DNA of 64,000 nucleotides. Source: Kalymmatonema hyalinum WJT4-NPBG1 (lineage in GTDB: Bacteria > Cyanobacteriota > Cyanobacteriia > Cyanobacteriales > Nostocaceae). Below, piece by piece: positions 51,614-60,401 of this stretch. The translations under genes and the position numbers were made by a program. The number at the start of each line of letters is the position of its first letter. Within the stretch, counting starts at the first letter, position 1. A model generated the notes under the pieces. It did not search any database, had not been told where the DNA came from, and saw only the letters and a list, made by a program, of their open reading frames with translations. Location of the stretch: contig JAHHIB010000019.1 of assembly GCA_019359075.1 (NCBI GenBank), forward strand, positions 23,287 to 87,286, given 5' to 3'.

Positions 51614-52564
51614 TTATGCTGTTTGTTTCACGGCTCCTTGCCCGAAAAATTTCGGAGGTTCGGCAAGGGTGTAAACTTGGGTTTCTTGTGCGATCGCCTT
51701 GCGCAAATGCAATGGCAGATGCAGCATACCCAAAAGGGTGACACCATCTAACATCCGCAGTCCACCGCTTGTTTTCTCCTGCAACAGCTGATTAATGGTT
51801 TCTGGCTCGGGTCGGGTATCAATCTTTGCCTCTGAAGCTACAGCAAATCCCCAGGGTCTGCCATAGGTAGAGGTATAGCTGCTGTAAGACTGAACATTGG
51901 GAAAAACCGCATTCAGAGTTCGTACCAAACGGGCGTGGAGGGTTAACTCCCCTGGTGACACAGGACCTGCTTGGATAGCAACAAATCCTTGTGGTGACAG
52001 CACCCGACGGATTTTCTCAAAGTATTCTTTAGTAAACAGCGCAAACGACGGACCTGACTCGATAGGATCGGAGAGGTCAGAAATGACAACATCCCACCGC
52101 TCGTCAGTCGTATCTAAGAAGTGGAGTGCATCTGCAATCACAACTTCCAGACGCGAGTCATCAAAGGCATTCTGATGCATTTCGCCGAGGTGTTCCCGAC
52201 AAGCTTCCACCACTTCGCCATCAATGTCAATCATCACCACTTTTTCCACGGTATGCCAACGCAGCACTTCCCGTGCTGTGGCTCCCTCACCACCACCAAG
52301 AATCAACACCTTACGGGGTGTTCCCTGAAAAATCAGAGCAGGGTGAACCAAAGGTTCGTGGTATAAAAATTCATCGCCTGTACATGACTGCCACTTACCA
52401 TCTAAGACAAGTGCTTTGCCATAAGTACCAGTTTCCACAATGTACATTTCTTGGTAAGCGGTTTTCTTGTGAGCAAGAACCCCCGTAACTCCATGAGAGT
52501 AAATATCCCAAGGAGTGATGTATTCGCTCATCCAAAAATCTGCACCGACATGACTACCTGACAT
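51614..52564 (-). CDS. speE: Spermidine synthase-type aminopropyltransferase
   Basis: About 316 residues. The decarboxy-SAM binding fold is clear: YHEPLVHPALI, VLILGGGEGATAREVLRW (Gly-rich motif), VVMIDIDGEVVEACREHLGEM, and VVISDLSDPIESGPSFALFTKEYF, which carries the catalytic Asp (DLSDP). It transfers the aminopropyl group to putrescine or a related diamine. The start is set at ATG 52564, preceded by GAGGGAG, rather than at an upstream TTG overlapping speD. It forms an operon with speD just upstream. Confidence 0.93.
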   Translation of the reverse strand: MSGSHVGADFWMSEYITPWDIYSHGVTGVLAHKKTAYQEMYIVETGTYGKALVLDGKWQSCTGDEFLYHEPLVHPALIFQGTPRKVLILGGGEGATAREVLRWHTVEKVVMIDIDGEVVEACREHLGEMHQNAFDDSRLEVVIADALHFLDTTDERWDVVISDLSDPIESGPSFALFTKEYFEKIRRVLSPQGFVAIQAGPVSPGELTLHARLVRTLNAVFPNVQSYSSYTSTYGRPWGFAVASEAKIDTRPEPETINQLLQEKTSGGLRMLDGVTLLGMLHLPLHLRKAIAQETQVYTLAEPPKFFGQGAVKQTA

Positions 52565-52584
52565 ACAATAACTCCCTCTATTCG

Positions 52585-53025
52585 TCAACGTTCGCTAGTT
52601 GCAGTCGCCAGAAATAGGCTTTCTTCCAGTTTCTTTTGGATTTGAGGTGAAAGCTTGCCTCTAGGAAGTGTCATCAGTACGTGTTTGCTAGCTTGAAAAG
52701 TTTGCACGAGGTATTTGCAAGCTTTTTCCGGTTCTGTATGTTGACCGCAGGTAAAAATGTCTACTGCGATGTAGCCATATTCTGGCCATGTATGTATTGA
52801 AATATGGGATTCGGCTAACAGCGCAAGAGCTGTTACCCCGTAAGGCTCAAAATGGTAAGATACCTCGTTTAACAGAGTAGACTTCGCTACCTTAGCCGCT
52901 TCCTGTAAAGCCTGTTGAATGAAAACAGGATTGTTCAGTAGATGTGTTGGACAGTCATAAAGTTCGAGAATACAGTGACTACCAACAGGAACCAAAGGTG
53001 TGTCCCCCACCGGGTAAGATTGCAT
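52585..53025 (-). CDS. speD: S-adenosylmethionine decarboxylase proenzyme
   Basis: A 146-residue SpeD of the short bacterial type. The self-processing site is ALLAESHISIHTWPEYGYIAVDIFTCG, with cleavage between Glu and Ser (about residues 71-72); Ser becomes the pyruvoyl cofactor. The enzyme makes decarboxylated SAM for speE, which lies 20 bases downstream. The start is ATG 53025 behind GGTGGAAAG; a GTG 10 codons upstream is possible. Confidence 0.93.
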   Translation of the reverse strand: MQSYPVGDTPLVPVGSHCILELYDCPTHLLNNPVFIQQALQEAAKVAKSTLLNEVSYHFEPYGVTALALLAESHISIHTWPEYGYIAVDIFTCGQHTEPEKACKYLVQTFQASKHVLMTLPRGKLSPQIQKKLEESLFLATATSER

Positions 53026-53660
53026 TTCCAATTTTTCTTTCCACCCTAAAAACACAGAAGACTACAGAAAATTAACCTCTGGGATTAATGCACGCTTCGC
53101 TACTTCTTGACTTTCAAGTTAGCCATTGTACTTAAGAGGTTGTTATGCAGTTATGCACAGAAGTGCCATTGTCTCACACTGGAAGTAATTTTGTGTATAT
53201 TATTTTCTTATAGATTTTGTTGTTCAAAAGTTTTCTGCTTATATGAATTGATTGGCTATTATTAACACCAGTATTTTGTCAATCTACTAAGGATAGCATT
53301 CACATTCTTGCTAGCCTATACTTCCTTTTAGCTTAATCAGTCAGAAGCCCTTTGTTTTGCTGTGCCAGGTGCGTAAGTCGCATATCATAGAATTGGCTTG
53401 CAGCTTAATAAGTGAATGAATGACACCAGAAAAAAGCCTCCTGTGCTCAGTTCCTGAAATGAACGAGCCGCCCATTGTCTTTGAAAAGGTGTTGCAATTA
53501 AATACCGTCTTAGAGCTTTTAAATGAAGCAGGTTTTCACCAAGTAAGGCGTTTTTTTACATCATTATCTTTCAGTGCTTGGGTTGCACAAAAAGGTGGTT
53601 AGAGGGACTGGGACACTAAGTGTACTGAGAAAAAAGTGGCGATTTTGAATTTTGTATTGC
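53026..53660. other. Spacer without a well-supported gene
   Basis: About 635 bases. A 60-codon frame at 53420-53602 (MTPEKSLLCSVPEMNEPPIVFEKVLQL...) has no visible family and no clear ribosome-binding site, so it is not annotated. The left part should carry the speD promoter. Confidence 0.45.
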
Positions 53661-55955
53661 TTATGATGGTGCTGCTGTAGGCGTGGGTGTGGATGTAGGT
53701 GTAGGTGTAGGTGTAGGCGTAGGCGATGCTGTTGGTGTAGATATTGGTGTAGATATTGGTGTCGGTGTAGGAGTTGGTGTGGATGTAGGTGTAATAGTTT
53801 CTGTAGGAGTTGGTGTGGATGTAGGTGTAATAGTTTCTGTAGGAGTTGGTGTTGGAGTTGGTGTAATAGTTTCTGTAGGAGTTGGTGTAGGCGACGGTGG
53901 TGGAGCAGGATTTTCTGCTGTGATTGAGAGTGTATAGTTTGATGTTTTTGACCCCGTAGAAACAACGACGTATTCATAAAATCCACTTTCTGGAAGTTTA
54001 ACGGATAAGCTACGTTGTGTTGAATCTTCTAACAATCGAACTTTCCCACTAGGGGAATACACGGAAAGCAAAATTTTAGAATTTCCATTGAGCTTGACTT
54101 TCATCAATTGTTCTTCGTCAAGTTCGGCGATAAAAACTTTACCTTCTCCTGGTTTAAGAGTACCACTCACTCTGGTACTAATTGCCCCTTGGTCAAAAAC
54201 TATTTTCTTGAAAGCACTGCCGGCAAGGATGGCATTGAGTTTGTCGCTGATAAATCCGTGCCAGATTTGTCCAATAGGCTGATCGATAAAATTCTTGCCG
54301 CGCTGTTCAGGAAATTGCTGGAAAAATGCCGCATCTCCTAAATCATACAAAGAACGGCTACCAACGTTGACTTGGTTAACTTCCACTTTAGCGCGATCGC
54401 GTTCTGCTTGCGTAAAACTACCCAGTTGTTTACGTGATTTTGAACTCAATACCGCCAGCTTTTCCAGCAATCTGCCTGCGATGCTATCCCATTCTGCCCG
54501 TAGTTGTGCATCTTCCGGCTTATCTGTCAAGGTGCGGTTGCGTAAACTCGGATTTCTATCCCAAAAGACTTGATTGACTAAGGTAATGAAGAACTTCTCG
54601 TTAATACCTAAGTATTGACGCCGATCATCTAATCTTTGCTTGCGCTGTTGTTCTTCTCGAGGAAGTTTTGGATCGTCAGACGAGATTATGGGTGAAGATG
54701 AGTCAAGCAATTGAGCTGCTCCCCACATACCCACACCAATAGCAGTAGCCATCACCACCGCTATGACAATGATTTTACTAGGTGTCCACCAGCTTCTGGA
54801 GGGAGTCGGGGGAGTAGAGGGAGTCGGGGGAGTGAGGGGAGTCGGGGGAGTCGGGGATGAGGCTACCGCTAGGGTTTGTTCTGTTTGTGGCGGTGGCGGT
54901 GTTGGAGGGGGAATCTGCTGTGGTGGAGGATAGCCCACAGGTGATACAGTCAGTGCTTGTAGAACTTGATGAGCGCTTTGGTAGCGGTGTGCTGGTGTTG
55001 GCGATAGCATTTTATCCAACACCATCCCGAAAGTTGGACTCAAGTTAAGTTCCCGTCGCCATTGCCAGGTAAGGGTATAATTATCTATAAGTTCTTGAGG
55101 CTGTTTGCCTGTCAGTAAAACGAGTACCGTTGCTGCTAAAGCATACAAATCGCTATGAGGCTCAACTAACCCCGTTTGCATTTGTTCTGGGGGAGAGTAA
55201 CCTGCTTTACCTAATAACGTTGGAAGTGGCGGAGAAGCAGCAGCACCCGATTGATAATATTGCGAAACGACTGTTGCAGCAACTTGTTTGACACCGCCAA
55301 AATCAATTAACACTGGCATACCCCCGTCAATCTCGCCTTGGTAAGGAGAGACTTGGGGAGTGCGTAAAATTAAGTTTTCAGGAGAGATATCGCGGTGAAT
55401 CACTCCTATAGAATGGATATACTCCAAAACAGGGAGAATTTGTTGCAATAGCAGACGTACTTCCGCCTCTGTGAACAGCAAACCTTGCTGTTTTCTAGCA
55501 TCTAATAAAGAGCGGTAAGTTTCCCCTTCTACATAATCTTGCACCAGAAATAAATATTCCTTACCAGCCAAGTTCATGCGGAAAAGTTCCCGAAAGCGAG
55601 GAATTTGGGGATGTTGCAGCTTGTAGAGAACGCTGGCTTCTCGCTGAAACAGTTCTTCAGCTTTTTGGAGAACGTAAGGCGTTTGAACTTGAGGGGAGAA
55701 TTCCTTTAAAACACAAAGTTCGCGGAAGCGGTTAATATCCTCAGCTAAATATGTACGTCCAAAACCTCCTTGTCCCAATTGACGCAAAATAAGATAGCGA
55801 TCGCCCCAAACAGACGGGCGATCTGCGCCATCGCCCAAAGTTTGCCCGCCTTGAATACCTTGATTCACCGGGTTATCCAACTTTTCGCCGCAATGTAGAC
55901 AAAAGCGACTACCAGTTGGATTTTCATGTCCTTTGGAGCAATAAGCAGGATTCAT
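53661..55955 (-). CDS. Zinc-ribbon Ser/Thr protein kinase with extracytoplasmic sensor, PPC-like domain and Pro/Thr-rich tail
   Basis: About 764 residues from ATG 55955 ([23 protein letters not shown]). Order: zinc ribbon (Cys6, Cys20, Cys23 plus a His), kinase domain about 50-330 ([43 protein letters not shown]), Pro-rich linker, TM helix about 395-415, then an outside region with [46 protein letters not shown] and GQIWHGFI, a PPC-like beta domain (about 585-685), and a tail of Pro-Thr repeats. The tail comes from in-frame tandem repeats in the DNA. It likely phosphorylates cytoplasmic targets after sensing an envelope signal. Its tandem paralogue follows upstream at 56019-57779. Confidence 0.92.
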   Translation of the reverse strand: MNPAYCSKGHENPTGSRFCLHCGEKLDNPVNQGIQGGQTLGDGADRPSVWGDRYLILRQLGQGGFGRTYLAEDINRFRELCVLKEFSPQVQTPYVLQKAEELFQREASVLYKLQHPQIPRFRELFRMNLAGKEYLFLVQDYVEGETYRSLLDARKQQGLLFTEAEVRLLLQQILPVLEYIHSIGVIHRDISPENLILRTPQVSPYQGEIDGGMPVLIDFGGVKQVAATVVSQYYQSGAAASPPLPTLLGKAGYSPPEQMQTGLVEPHSDLYALAATVLVLLTGKQPQELIDNYTLTWQWRRELNLSPTFGMVLDKMLSPTPAHRYQSAHQVLQALTVSPVGYPPPQQIPPPTPPPPQTEQTLAVASSPTPPTPLTPPTPSTPPTPSRSWWTPSKIIVIAVVMATAIGVGMWGAAQLLDSSSPIISSDDPKLPREEQQRKQRLDDRRQYLGINEKFFITLVNQVFWDRNPSLRNRTLTDKPEDAQLRAEWDSIAGRLLEKLAVLSSKSRKQLGSFTQAERDRAKVEVNQVNVGSRSLYDLGDAAFFQQFPEQRGKNFIDQPIGQIWHGFISDKLNAILAGSAFKKIVFDQGAISTRVSGTLKPGEGKVFIAELDEEQLMKVKLNGNSKILLSVYSPSGKVRLLEDSTQRSLSVKLPESGFYEYVVVSTGSKTSNYTLSITAENPAPPPSPTPTPTETITPTPTPTPTETITPTSTPTPTETITPTSTPTPTPTPISTPISTPTASPTPTPTPTPTSTPTPTAAPS
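53680..53900 (-). repeat. In-frame tandem repeats encoding a Pro/Thr-rich tail
   Basis: Blocks of about 54 bases with [17 protein letters not shown] content (for example GTAATAGTTTCTGTAGGAGT at 53790, 53828 and 53866) are repeated, surrounded by shorter GGTGTAGGT-type hexamers. The length should vary between strains. The spread of Pro-Thr residues suggests a flexible, possibly glycosylated spacer outside the cell membrane. Confidence 0.85.
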
Positions 55956-55990
55956 AGTCATTAGTCATTAGTCATTAGTCATTAGTCAAA
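55955..55990. repeat. Heptamer array CATTAGT before the kinase gene
   Basis: CATTAGT is repeated about five times immediately upstream of the kinase start (55957-55988). It belongs to the same short tandem heptamer class as at 29157 and lies where the ribosome-binding site should be, so copy number could affect translation. Confidence 0.75.
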
Positions 55991-56018
55991 AATTATTCTC
56001 CCCTCACTCCTCCTACTC

Positions 56019-57779
56019 CTAGTTGGCATCTAGTTTACTCACTTGCTCGGCAGCAAGGGCATACCATATTTGACCAAATGTTTGTTTATCCAGTTTCTCA
56101 TCCCCGCGTCGCTGTCCCGGAAACAATCTATCAAATTTTTTGTTTGTGTCTCTGTTGAGCTGCTCGATAGTATAGTTACCCAATTGTCCTGCTTGTGCTT
56201 GCCGTCTCCAATTATCGTAATCTCGCGCACTGTAGTTTCCCAGGTTGCGACGCGCTGAGGTGGTAAGATTAGCTTGTTCTAAGTTATTCAACAAGTTGTC
56301 GGCGATCGCGTACCATTCATTTCGTAAAGCGGTATCTTCTGAATTACCTGTAAGAGTGCGTCCTTTAGCTCCAGGATTTTTAGTATAAAAAATTTTATCT
56401 ACCATTTGTATAAAAAATACTTGTGGAATTTCTAGCTGTTGACGGCGACGCATAATTTGGTTGCTGCGACTTGTTTCTTTGCTAGCAGTTGGTTTTTCAG
56501 GAGAATCTGATCCTCCCGGAATTTTAGGTAATGATATGGTTGGTATAGAAATAGATGATACAGCTTGAACAACGACATTTACTATCGCCCAAGTCCCAGC
56601 CAAAGTTAAAACAATGACACTTGTACTAACAAGACTGAAAGCAAAAGGACGAAGCCAAACCGGTAAAGGGAGCGATTGAGCAACCATTTGAGTTTTGTTA
56701 TGAAACTGGCTGACAACAGTATTGACACGTTTTCGCCCAGGAGCAACGACCATTGTCTTGAGCTTTGTCATATAAGTATTTATAGGTTTGGTATTTGCAG
56801 GTTTGGTATTTACAGGTTTGGTATTTACAGGTTTGGTATTTACAGGTTCGGCAACAGGAATGTAAGGCTGTAAATCTTTGAGAACATCATCGGCTTTTTG
56901 ATAGCGATCGCTTGGTTTATAAGCCAACATCTTTTTTAACACAGCTTCTAGTTTCGGGCTGACTTTGATTTCTTCTCCCCAGCGCCAATTTCCCTCAAAG
57001 CTGTCGTAGAGTTTTTGCGGTTCCTGCCCAGTTAATAACACCAGCGCCGTCACTGCCAAAGAGTACAAATCGCTACTGGGAAATGCTTTTCCCTGCCGGA
57101 GTTGTTCTTCTGGTGCATATCCTTTTTTACCTAAAAGAGTACGAATTCCACCGAGTTGGGTAAACCAAAAACCCTGAGAGGCTGGCAATTGTTTTACACC
57201 ACCAAAGTCAATCAGCACAGGTAAATTATCAGTATGCCGCAAAATCACATTATCAGCAGAAATATCGCGGTGAACAACATTGAGAAAGTGGATGTAAGAC
57301 AAAATGGGCAACATCTGTTGTAACAGTTTGACAACTTCCTCCTCACTAAAAGTTTGCCCCTGAGTTTTGCGGTTTTCTAACAAATCCCAGTAATTGTCAC
57401 CCTCCACATAGTCTTGCACCAAAAAGAAAAAATCTTTGTTGCTCAACTGCACTTGTAGCGAGGCGTGGAACCGTGGAATTTGAGGATGCTGAAGTTTTTT
57501 CAACACACTTGCTTCTCGTTCAAACAGTTCTTTAGCTTTTTCTAAATCTTGCTGTTCTTCAACTTGGGGTGCAAATTCCTTCAGCACGCACTGTAGTTGC
57601 GATTGATTTAAATCCTCCGCTAAATAAGTGCGTCCAAAGCCTCCCTGACCCAAATGACGTATAATACGATACCGTGTAGCGACAACTTGCCCTACCCCAA
57701 GAGGTAACGGTTCACCGCATTGAGTGCAAAAGCGGTTCTTCTCATTGTTTACGTGTTGTTTGCTGCAATAAACATCCAT
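56019..57779 (-). CDS. Zinc-ribbon Ser/Thr protein kinase with extracytoplasmic sensor domain
   Basis: About 586 residues from ATG 57779 (MDVYCSKQHVNNEKNRFCTQCGEPL), chosen because it matches the start of the neighbouring kinase. Order: zinc ribbon, kinase domain about 30-300 ([40 protein letters not shown]), a stretch of five VNTKP-type pentapeptides, TM helix about 375-400, and an outside domain (FFIQMVDKIFYTKNPGAKGRTLTGNSEDTALRNEWYAIADNLLNNL ... GQIWYALAAEQV) shared with the kinase at 53661. It lacks the PPC and Pro/Thr tail. The two genes lie 64 bases apart and are probably a duplication product. Confidence 0.92.
   Translation of the reverse strand: MDVYCSKQHVNNEKNRFCTQCGEPLPLGVGQVVATRYRIIRHLGQGGFGRTYLAEDLNQSQLQCVLKEFAPQVEEQQDLEKAKELFEREASVLKKLQHPQIPRFHASLQVQLSNKDFFFLVQDYVEGDNYWDLLENRKTQGQTFSEEEVVKLLQQMLPILSYIHFLNVVHRDISADNVILRHTDNLPVLIDFGGVKQLPASQGFWFTQLGGIRTLLGKKGYAPEEQLRQGKAFPSSDLYSLAVTALVLLTGQEPQKLYDSFEGNWRWGEEIKVSPKLEAVLKKMLAYKPSDRYQKADDVLKDLQPYIPVAEPVNTKPVNTKPVNTKPANTKPINTYMTKLKTMVVAPGRKRVNTVVSQFHNKTQMVAQSLPLPVWLRPFAFSLVSTSVIVLTLAGTWAIVNVVVQAVSSISIPTISLPKIPGGSDSPEKPTASKETSRSNQIMRRRQQLEIPQVFFIQMVDKIFYTKNPGAKGRTLTGNSEDTALRNEWYAIADNLLNNLEQANLTTSARRNLGNYSARDYDNWRRQAQAGQLGNYTIEQLNRDTNKKFDRLFPGQRRGDEKLDKQTFGQIWYALAAEQVSKLDAN
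56774..56853 (-). repeat. Five 15-bp tandem repeats in the kinase linker
   Basis: The unit AGGTTTGGTATTTAC is repeated five times with few changes, encoding NTKPV/A/I pentapeptides between the kinase domain and the TM helix. Copy number may vary and would change the linker length without breaking the frame. Confidence 0.9.
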
Positions 57780-58245
57780 AGCGCTGAAGGATGAATAAAA
57801 AGTTTTTATTAAGTTGCTACAAAGTGGAAAGCCGCGATTACGCATATCTCGCCCTTTATCTTTATTATTTTGCCCTTCTTTTTTTATGGGTGAGCCAGAA
57901 CTTCATATTTGATTTTTATAGCATTGAAGAATAATCAAGATTTTTTGCTTTGTACTGAGAACAACTTATACCTATCTGTTGTGCCCCAATAATACTTTCG
58001 TTGTTTTTGTTTCGATCAAAAAAATGGGAGATTTCTGGAAATGCCTCTTATCGATTTGAAGAAAGTGTTAGAACTGAGTTCATCAATATCAATTTCTCAA
58101 TAATGTTGAGAAGCTCTTCAAGATTTATTGAAGCTATCAACAATAAAGTAAGAATTATAGAAAATTCCTTTAATGAATTTTTATGACAACCAAAAGAGAT
58201 GAACTGAGTCTGATAATTTGTAAAACGACTAAGAGAGGTTTTCCA
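57780..58245. other. Spacer without a well-supported gene
   Basis: About 465 AT-rich bases. A 61-codon frame at 58001-58186 (MFLFRSKKWEISGNASYRFEE...) and the first 21 codons of a longer frame at 58183 are not convincing as proteins. Promoters for the kinase gene and the following membrane-protein gene are expected here. Confidence 0.45.
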
Positions 58246-58587
58246 ATGACTGAGCGTGAAAAAATCGAATTAACGAAAGCAAAAGTTGAATTAACAAAAG
58301 CTTCTTATCCTATAGTATGCTTTGGATTAGCAGCCATAATAATGGTGGTGGCAACGGTAGCTTCAGCCGTTCCAAATTCAAAATTAAGTGGTGAGAAATG
58401 GGCTGCCATACTGGGAGTCGTGAGTAGTGCAATAACAGCAGGAGCGGGTATTGCTCAAGCACCCCGAAACAATGGGAATCAAGACGGAACTTCCTTTACA
58501 GCTCAAGAACACACTACCGTGCAAAACAAAAATGGTAAGGTGGACAAAGAAATAACAGTTGCTGGGGAATCTACTCACAGCACTTAA
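58246..58587 (+). CDS. Small membrane protein of unknown function
   Basis: A 113-residue protein from ATG 58246, preceded by AGAGAGG at a good distance. It has a charged N-terminal helix with heptad-like KIELTKAKVELTKA, two hydrophobic segments (about 23-43 and 53-73), and a polar, Asn/Thr-rich C-terminus (APRNNGNQDGTSFTAQEHTTVQNKNGKVDKEITVAG). I do not recognise the family. The layout with two helices and a hydrophilic tail resembles small membrane proteins of toxin-like or holin-like type, but there is no direct evidence. Confidence 0.65.
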   Translation: MTEREKIELTKAKVELTKASYPIVCFGLAAIIMVVATVASAVPNSKLSGEKWAAILGVVSSAITAGAGIAQAPRNNGNQDGTSFTAQEHTTVQNKNGKVDKEITVAGESTHST

Positions 58588-58675
58588 ATGAGTATATCTA
58601 GGTAACTTTGCACATTCTACGTCGCAATCCTCGCAAACAAGGAGAAAATAGAGAAAAATACTCAGATTTTTGCAA

Positions 58676-60178
58676 ATGAAAGCAGAAAAACAGCACCGTG
58701 CAATTACGGCATTTCAAGAGTTTTTAACTACACCCCTAGAAACACTACTACAACAGCATCTCAACACGGATACTTCAACAGTAGTGGCATTATTTCACCA
58801 TATGGCTGCTACTGTACCCGCTTACAAAGATTTCTTAGGAAATCATGGGGTAAATCCTGAGCAATACCAAACCTTTGAGGATTTCCAAAGACTACCGCAA
58901 CTCACCAAAGAAAATTACCTGCTACGTTATCCTTTAGCCCAATTGTGCCGTCACGGAGAGTTACAAACGTGCGACATGATAGCTGTTTCCTCTGGTTCCA
59001 CAGGAAAACCCACATTTTGGCCGCGTTTTTTTGCAGATGAAATGCAAATTGCTACGCGTTTTGAGCAGGTATTTCATGACAGTTTTTATGCAGATACTAA
59101 ACGCACTCTAGCTGTGATTTGTTTCAGTCTAGGAACCTGGGTAGGCGGAATGTACACTACCAATTGCTGTCGCTATCTTGGCAGCAAAGGTTATCCTATC
59201 ACTGTGGTGACTCCCGGCAACAATAAAGAAGAAATCTTTCGAGTCGTGCAGGAACTTGGTTCGGGTTTTGAACAGGTTGTGCTGTTAGGATATCCTCCGT
59301 TTCTTAAAGATATTATTGATACTGGAATTGCCCGTGGTATTGAGTGGCAGCAATATCAGATAAAGTTGGTTATGGCGGGAGAAGTCTTTAGCGAAGAATG
59401 GCGTAGTTTGGTGGGTGAAAGAGTTGGTTCCCAACATTCCTGCTACGACTCAGTATCACTCTACGGCACAGCGGATGCGGGTGTATTGGGTAACGAAACT
59501 CCTTTAAGTATCTGTATTCGGCGGTTTTTAGCAAATCACCCAGAGGCAGCGCGTGCCTTGTTCGGGGAGTCTCGTTTACCTACACTGGTACAATATGACC
59601 CCGTAAGTCGCTTTTTTGAAGTGATAGATGGCACATTATTATTTTCTGGAGACAATGGCATTCCCCTCGTGCGATATAACATCTTAGATAGTGGGGGAAT
59701 AGTTAGTTACGATGTCATGCTCGAATTTTTGGCAAAATATAGCTTCGACCCAGTGGCAGAGTTACAAAATCAGGGTGGAAGAGGCGTTCGTCAGCTACCT
59801 TTCGTTTACGTTTTTGGACGTTCTAACTTTACAGTTTCCTATTTTGGAGCGAATATTTACCCAGAAAATGTGACGGTGGGATTAGAGCAACCAGTCATTA
59901 GAGAATGGGTGACGGGTAAGTTTGTGTTGCAGGTGCAGGAAGATGCAGACAAGAATCGATTTTTATCCGTGGTTGTGGAGTTAGCACCAGGAGTGGAAGA
60001 TAGTGAAGATAAAAGGGAAGCCATAACATCCTCTATTCTTACCCAACTCAAGCGCCTCAACAGCGAATTTGCTAACTACGTTCCCCCAGAATACCAAATG
60101 CCACAAGTTGCATTAGCGCCAACAGGCGATCCAGAATATTTCCCAGTTGGGGTGAAGCACCGCTACACGCGTAAGTAG
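58676..60178 (+). CDS. PaaK-like adenylate-forming enzyme (phenylacetate-CoA ligase family)
   Basis: About 500 residues. The adenylation motif AVSSGSTGKPTFWPRF is at about 104-119. YGTADAGVLGNETP (about 265-278) matches the YGxTE/A5 region, and VRYNILDSGGIVSYD (about 342-356) the Y.xGD/G-type A7 region. FVYVFGRSNFTVSYFGANIYPENV shows the hinge GR.dd.....g.niyp typical of PaaK/CapK proteins. Such enzymes activate aryl or other carboxylic acids to AMP esters and transfer them to CoA or another acceptor. The N-terminal 90 residues are helical. Substrate unknown. ATG 58676 is preferred to a TTG two codons earlier. Confidence 0.87.
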   Translation: MKAEKQHRAITAFQEFLTTPLETLLQQHLNTDTSTVVALFHHMAATVPAYKDFLGNHGVNPEQYQTFEDFQRLPQLTKENYLLRYPLAQLCRHGELQTCDMIAVSSGSTGKPTFWPRFFADEMQIATRFEQVFHDSFYADTKRTLAVICFSLGTWVGGMYTTNCCRYLGSKGYPITVVTPGNNKEEIFRVVQELGSGFEQVVLLGYPPFLKDIIDTGIARGIEWQQYQIKLVMAGEVFSEEWRSLVGERVGSQHSCYDSVSLYGTADAGVLGNETPLSICIRRFLANHPEAARALFGESRLPTLVQYDPVSRFFEVIDGTLLFSGDNGIPLVRYNILDSGGIVSYDVMLEFLAKYSFDPVAELQNQGGRGVRQLPFVYVFGRSNFTVSYFGANIYPENVTVGLEQPVIREWVTGKFVLQVQEDADKNRFLSVVVELAPGVEDSEDKREAITSSILTQLKRLNSEFANYVPPEYQMPQVALAPTGDPEYFPVGVKHRYTRK

Positions 60179-60401
60179 TGCGAAATTGCAGCAACTTGGC
60201 AATATTAGGATATTTTTAGCAAGAAAAGAAAAGACAATGGTGAGCGGCAAGCCTTAAAATCAATTCCAACCTTGACATTAAGTAGATACAAGAACTATCA
60301 GCTGAGTTATGGTATATTCACCAACATTGCTACTAAAGTGTTCAAGCGTTAACTACTAGGCTTGCCATAACAGAAAAACCTCACCATTATGTCACTACAT
60401 T

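Noticed and set aside
53420..53602. 60-codon frame upstream of the kinase 3' end
   Set aside because: The composition is acceptable, but there is no clear ribosome-binding site or family, so it is left out of the gene list.
53683..53937. 84-codon frame of Val-Gly repeats on the plus strand
   Set aside because: It is the antisense reading of the Pro/Thr repeat tail of the kinase gene.
58001..58186. 61-codon frame before the small membrane protein
   Set aside because: AT-rich, no start signal and no recognisable feature.
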